A model generated the notes under the pieces. The model was given only the letters and a program-made list of their open reading frames with translations. It was not told the origin of the DNA and did no database searches. Below, piece after piece: positions 61,988-64,000 of a stretch of 64,000 bases of DNA. Position numbers and translations under genes: made by a program. The first letter of the stretch is position 1; the number at the start of each line of letters is the position of its first letter. Source of the stretch: Stercorarius parasiticus (taxonomy: Eukaryota > Chordata > Aves > Charadriiformes > Stercorariidae); assembly GCA_013396915.1 (NCBI GenBank), contig VWZL01000830.1:392356-456355 (forward strand), in the 5' to 3' direction.

Positions 61988-62125
61988 TACCCTTCATGGC
62001 CTGGGGGACACGTTCCTGTGCAACCTGCTCTAGGTGAACCTGCTCTGGCAGGGGGGTTGGACTAGATGATCTCCAGAGGCCCCTTCCAACCCCCACCATT
62101 CCGTGATTCTGTGTGATTCTGTGTG
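61988..62125 (+). mobile_element. CR1 LINE 3' end fragment
   Basis: About 140 bp CR1 tail with GTTGGACTAGATGATCTCCA and CCCCTTCCAACCC phrases, ending in ATTCTGTG-type octamers (62107-62125). Only the 3' untranslated end is retained. Confidence 0.88.
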
Positions 62126-62368
62126 TAATTGCTGAATGCCAGCTGAAACCCACGCGGTGAGGCTGGACTGCAAGTCACACAAGGACTTGCAAAGGCCCCA
62201 ATCCACTTGACATCACATTGAAGCAAATACACACTTTCCGGAAAATCTCAGGGTGAAGCAAGTCATTCTGAGGACACCCTAGCCAGCAGTGACATAGCCA
62301 GCAGTGTAGATTTGGCACTTCAGGGCATGCTCTAGTGTCAGAGATTGTAGAGGCCTTTTTTGTGTGTG

Positions 62369-62437
62369 TATGGTTGGACTCCATGATCTTGAAGGTCCTT
62401 TCCAACCATGAAGATTCTATGATTCTATGATTCTATA
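62369..62437 (+). mobile_element. CR1 LINE 3' end fragment
   Basis: About 70 bp CR1 tail with GGTTGGACTCCATGATCTTG and ending in three ATTCTATG-type units. The octamer is different from the fragment 250 bp upstream, so this is a separate insertion from another subfamily. Confidence 0.88.
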
Positions 62438-63727
62438 GGCAGAGATGAATCCTCTGCATGTATAGTAAACATACATGTGCTACAGGCTTGCTCTTAAAAG
62501 CACCCCTAAACCAAAAAGTCTTGTCCATGTTGGAATCTTCAACATTTCTCCCCAAAGAGCCTGACAGATTGGTGGCCCAACGGGCTTTGGGAGCACATCA
62601 GTGTCACTCCATGAGCTGACATGGGCAGGGATCAGCCCCTTGTCCCCAGCCCCACTGCTCTGCACTTGCCAGCTCTGGGGGTGGCAGGGACCCCTTCCAG
62701 CCCTGTTTTCTTCTCATTTGTTGTGTTTGTCAGATATCATAATACTCTTGACAGAAACTGTCTTAGATTGTTGAGGAACGAGTAAACCACCGTGACAAGC
62801 TTACAAGCATGCTATGATTTACAGCCCAGCCTTCGGTTTATGTCACTCTGTGTGTTGGGAGATGAGTCTCAGGAAAGCAGCATTTCAGTTTACTACCTCT
62901 AAGCAAAAACCTGCCTTCCTCAGCAATCCACATTCGAGTTAATGCCACCTTCTTGCAGCAGTTTAACTGCCCTCTGGTGTCCTCCCTCAAAAAAACAGCC
63001 TTTACTCCTACCATCCATCAGATGAGAGCAGAGTCTCTGGGACAAAATCCACTCTTATAAAAGGAGCCCTGGTTCACAGCTGGGCTTAATTCAACCCTGA
63101 GATATGGGAAGAACGCAGGAAGCAGAGATGTCCACCTGCACTAATATATCACCCGTGTCGTCACATAGATGGAAGGGCACTGCCCTAAAGTAAAGGGCAT
63201 CTCTGTCAGCATATCCATTCAATCCTCTGCCTGGAAAGCTACTGCCACGCAAATGCTAAGTCTTTTCACTAAGAGCTGGATCTGTCAGGCAACAATATCT
63301 CTAGGCTTCTTCCAACCAGGTCTGGCTTTGAAAAGATGACAAAGTAAAACCCTTGTGTCTCCTGTCTGAAAATGAGGGTGCAACCTCGTACTAAGTTCAC
63401 TGCCACAGTGTGCAGGCTTGGCAAAAAGTATTTGTAATATTGGGTTTTAAGCATTATTCAGCATTTCATGTCAGGGTCTGTGCCTTTCTCCTTGTCTACC
63501 ATGTTCCCCGCACACTTTGAAATCTTATGAAAATAATTTCACCATTCCCCCACGTTACCCAGTACCCCATACTGAGCTCATTTCCAAAGAACAACCAGAC
63601 ATTAAAAATAATGTGCTACCAAAGTCTTGAATTTTTTAACCCCTAACTATATAAAGATTATTTTCAGCGCACAAAGGGAAAACACAGGCTAGGAGCAGAG
63701 AGGAGAAGGACTGAAGCAGGGTCTTAC

Positions 63728-63923
63728 CCAGTGATCTTTCCTTCGTCTGGTTGGCCGACCTCACCACGGGAAGACTTGCCCGCGTGCGGCTGCCCCTCGA
63801 AAAGGGGGTTGGAGAATCACCCTCAGACATGGCCTCTAAGGAATCGGCAGACGCTTCAGAGAGGTGTTCTGCCTGGTCACCCAAATTGGGCTGCGGGCTC
63901 TGGGATGGCTTTGGGCTTCTTGT
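63728..63923 (-). CDS. KIAA1217: KIAA1217 exon a: Ser-rich N-terminal segment
   Basis: Coding exon of 196 nt, phase 0 at its start and ending one base into a Gly codon. It encodes 65 residues plus the first base of the next, opening TRSPKPSQSPQPNLGDQ and closing with NQTKERSLG. The segment is rich in Ser, Pro and acidic residues, with several Ser-Pro pairs (RSPK, QSPQP, DSPTP) that could be proline-directed kinase sites. It is probably unstructured and has no predicted catalytic role. The acceptor is TTTTGCAG and the donor is GTAAGAC. The family sequence upstream of this point (around RLRDQ in mammals) must come from exons outside the window. The match to vertebrate KIAA1217 is nearly residue for residue in the ADSLEAMSEGD and RTRASLPVVRS stretches. 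Confidence 0.95.
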
Positions 63924-64000
63924 CTGCAAAACAGAGCATTTTGTTATTGGTCTACTGAAACTGGAATATGGGGGGGGAAAAAACAGGAAAAGAAGGAAGA
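63924..64000 (-). other. KIAA1217: Intron end upstream of exon a
   Basis: This is the 3' end of the preceding intron. On the minus strand it ends in a pyrimidine-rich tract (CTCTGTTTTGCAG) just before exon a. A G-run and A-run lie at about 63970-63983. No coding signal is seen. Confidence 0.8.

Larger units (their letters stand above)
46718..63727 (-). other. KIAA1217: 17.0 kb intron between exons a and b
   Basis: Mostly AT-rich unique-looking intron. It holds a CR1 copy at 48222-48955, an old CR1-like fragment near 55900-56660, and a cluster of three CR1 fragments at 61040-62437. Smaller items are (AG)n tracts at 55382-55395 and 56712-56726, a T-run near 47080-47089, a 16 bp tandem duplication at 57322-57353, a 20 bp tandem duplication at 59531-59566, and a GC-richer patch at about 59180-59660. 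Short open frames in both strands lack recognisable families. From about 49000 to 55900 I see nothing definite beyond weak MIR-like traces near 51800-51870 and 52610-52660. Confidence 0.8.
1..64000 (-). other. KIAA1217: KIAA1217 (SKT) gene, internal part
   Basis: The window sits wholly inside this gene. Seven minus-strand exons join in frame: 196, 199, 94, 824, 105, 53 and 161 nt, total 1,632 nt. Junction phases are mutually consistent (1, 2, 0, 2, 2, 1 for the six joins), which is strong evidence for the model. The protein order matches the N-terminal quarter to third of vertebrate KIAA1217, a protein of about 1,900 residues. Known biology: mouse Skt (sickle tail) is needed for normal intervertebral disc and notochord-derived tissue, and its paralogue SRCIN1 (p140Cap) is a cytoplasmic Src/Csk adaptor with coiled coils and proline-rich segments. 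Neither the promoter, first exon, stop codon nor 3' end is in the window. The only alternative, the paralogue SRCIN1, fits worse: the residues agree with my recollection of KIAA1217 almost throughout. Confidence 0.95.

Noticed and set aside
1..64000. tRNA, rRNA, CRISPR array, phage or bacterial defence system
   Set aside because: No tRNA-like box pairs, regular direct repeats with spacers, or compact gene clusters were seen. All content fits a vertebrate intron-exon landscape.

Overview
This is a eukaryotic, vertebrate window with no prokaryotic content. It lies inside one large multi-exon gene on the minus strand, the orthologue of KIAA1217 (SKT, sickle tail protein homolog). Seven short coding exons are scattered over 64 kb. 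They all have consensus AG/GT splice junctions, and joined from high to low coordinate they give one uninterrupted frame of 1,632 nt (544 codons). The first visible exon begins in phase 0 and the last ends in phase 0. The true start codon and first exons lie beyond position 64000, and the long C-terminal half lies beyond position 1.

The host is very probably a bird. The interspersed repeats are mainly CR1 LINE fragments ending in the diagnostic ATTCTATG or ATTCTGTG octamers. There is also a solo LTR of the ERVL-like type common in neoavian genomes, which points away from a galliform (inferred from remembered repeat families, not a search).

Layout from high to low coordinate, in gene order: exon a (63728-63923, Ser-rich N-terminal segment); a 17.0 kb intron with several CR1 fragments of different ages; exon b (46519-46717) and exon c (40985-41078), which together encode the conserved N-terminal globular domain of the SKT/p140Cap family, separated by a 5.4 kb intron with a purine-rich, probably ancient-repeat stretch; a 23.6 kb intron with one CR1 whose reverse-transcriptase C-terminal frame is still open; exon d (16513-17336, 824 nt), which encodes the Pro/Ser-rich region and the EGLYGDPY tyrosine motif; an 8.8 kb intron with a solo LTR and a GC/CpG-rich island; exon e (7594-7698), a 432 bp intron and the 53 nt exon f (7109-7161); a 6.9 kb intron; and exon g (27-187), which opens the coiled-coil region.

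Nearly everything else is non-coding intron. The many short reading frames in both strands show no recognisable protein families apart from CR1. I found no RNA genes, CRISPR, operons or new defence-type system. The items most worth checking are the CpG-rich island in the 8.8 kb intron, the strand-asymmetric 42.7-46.3 kb block with a possible antisense transcript end, and two possible cryptic exons.
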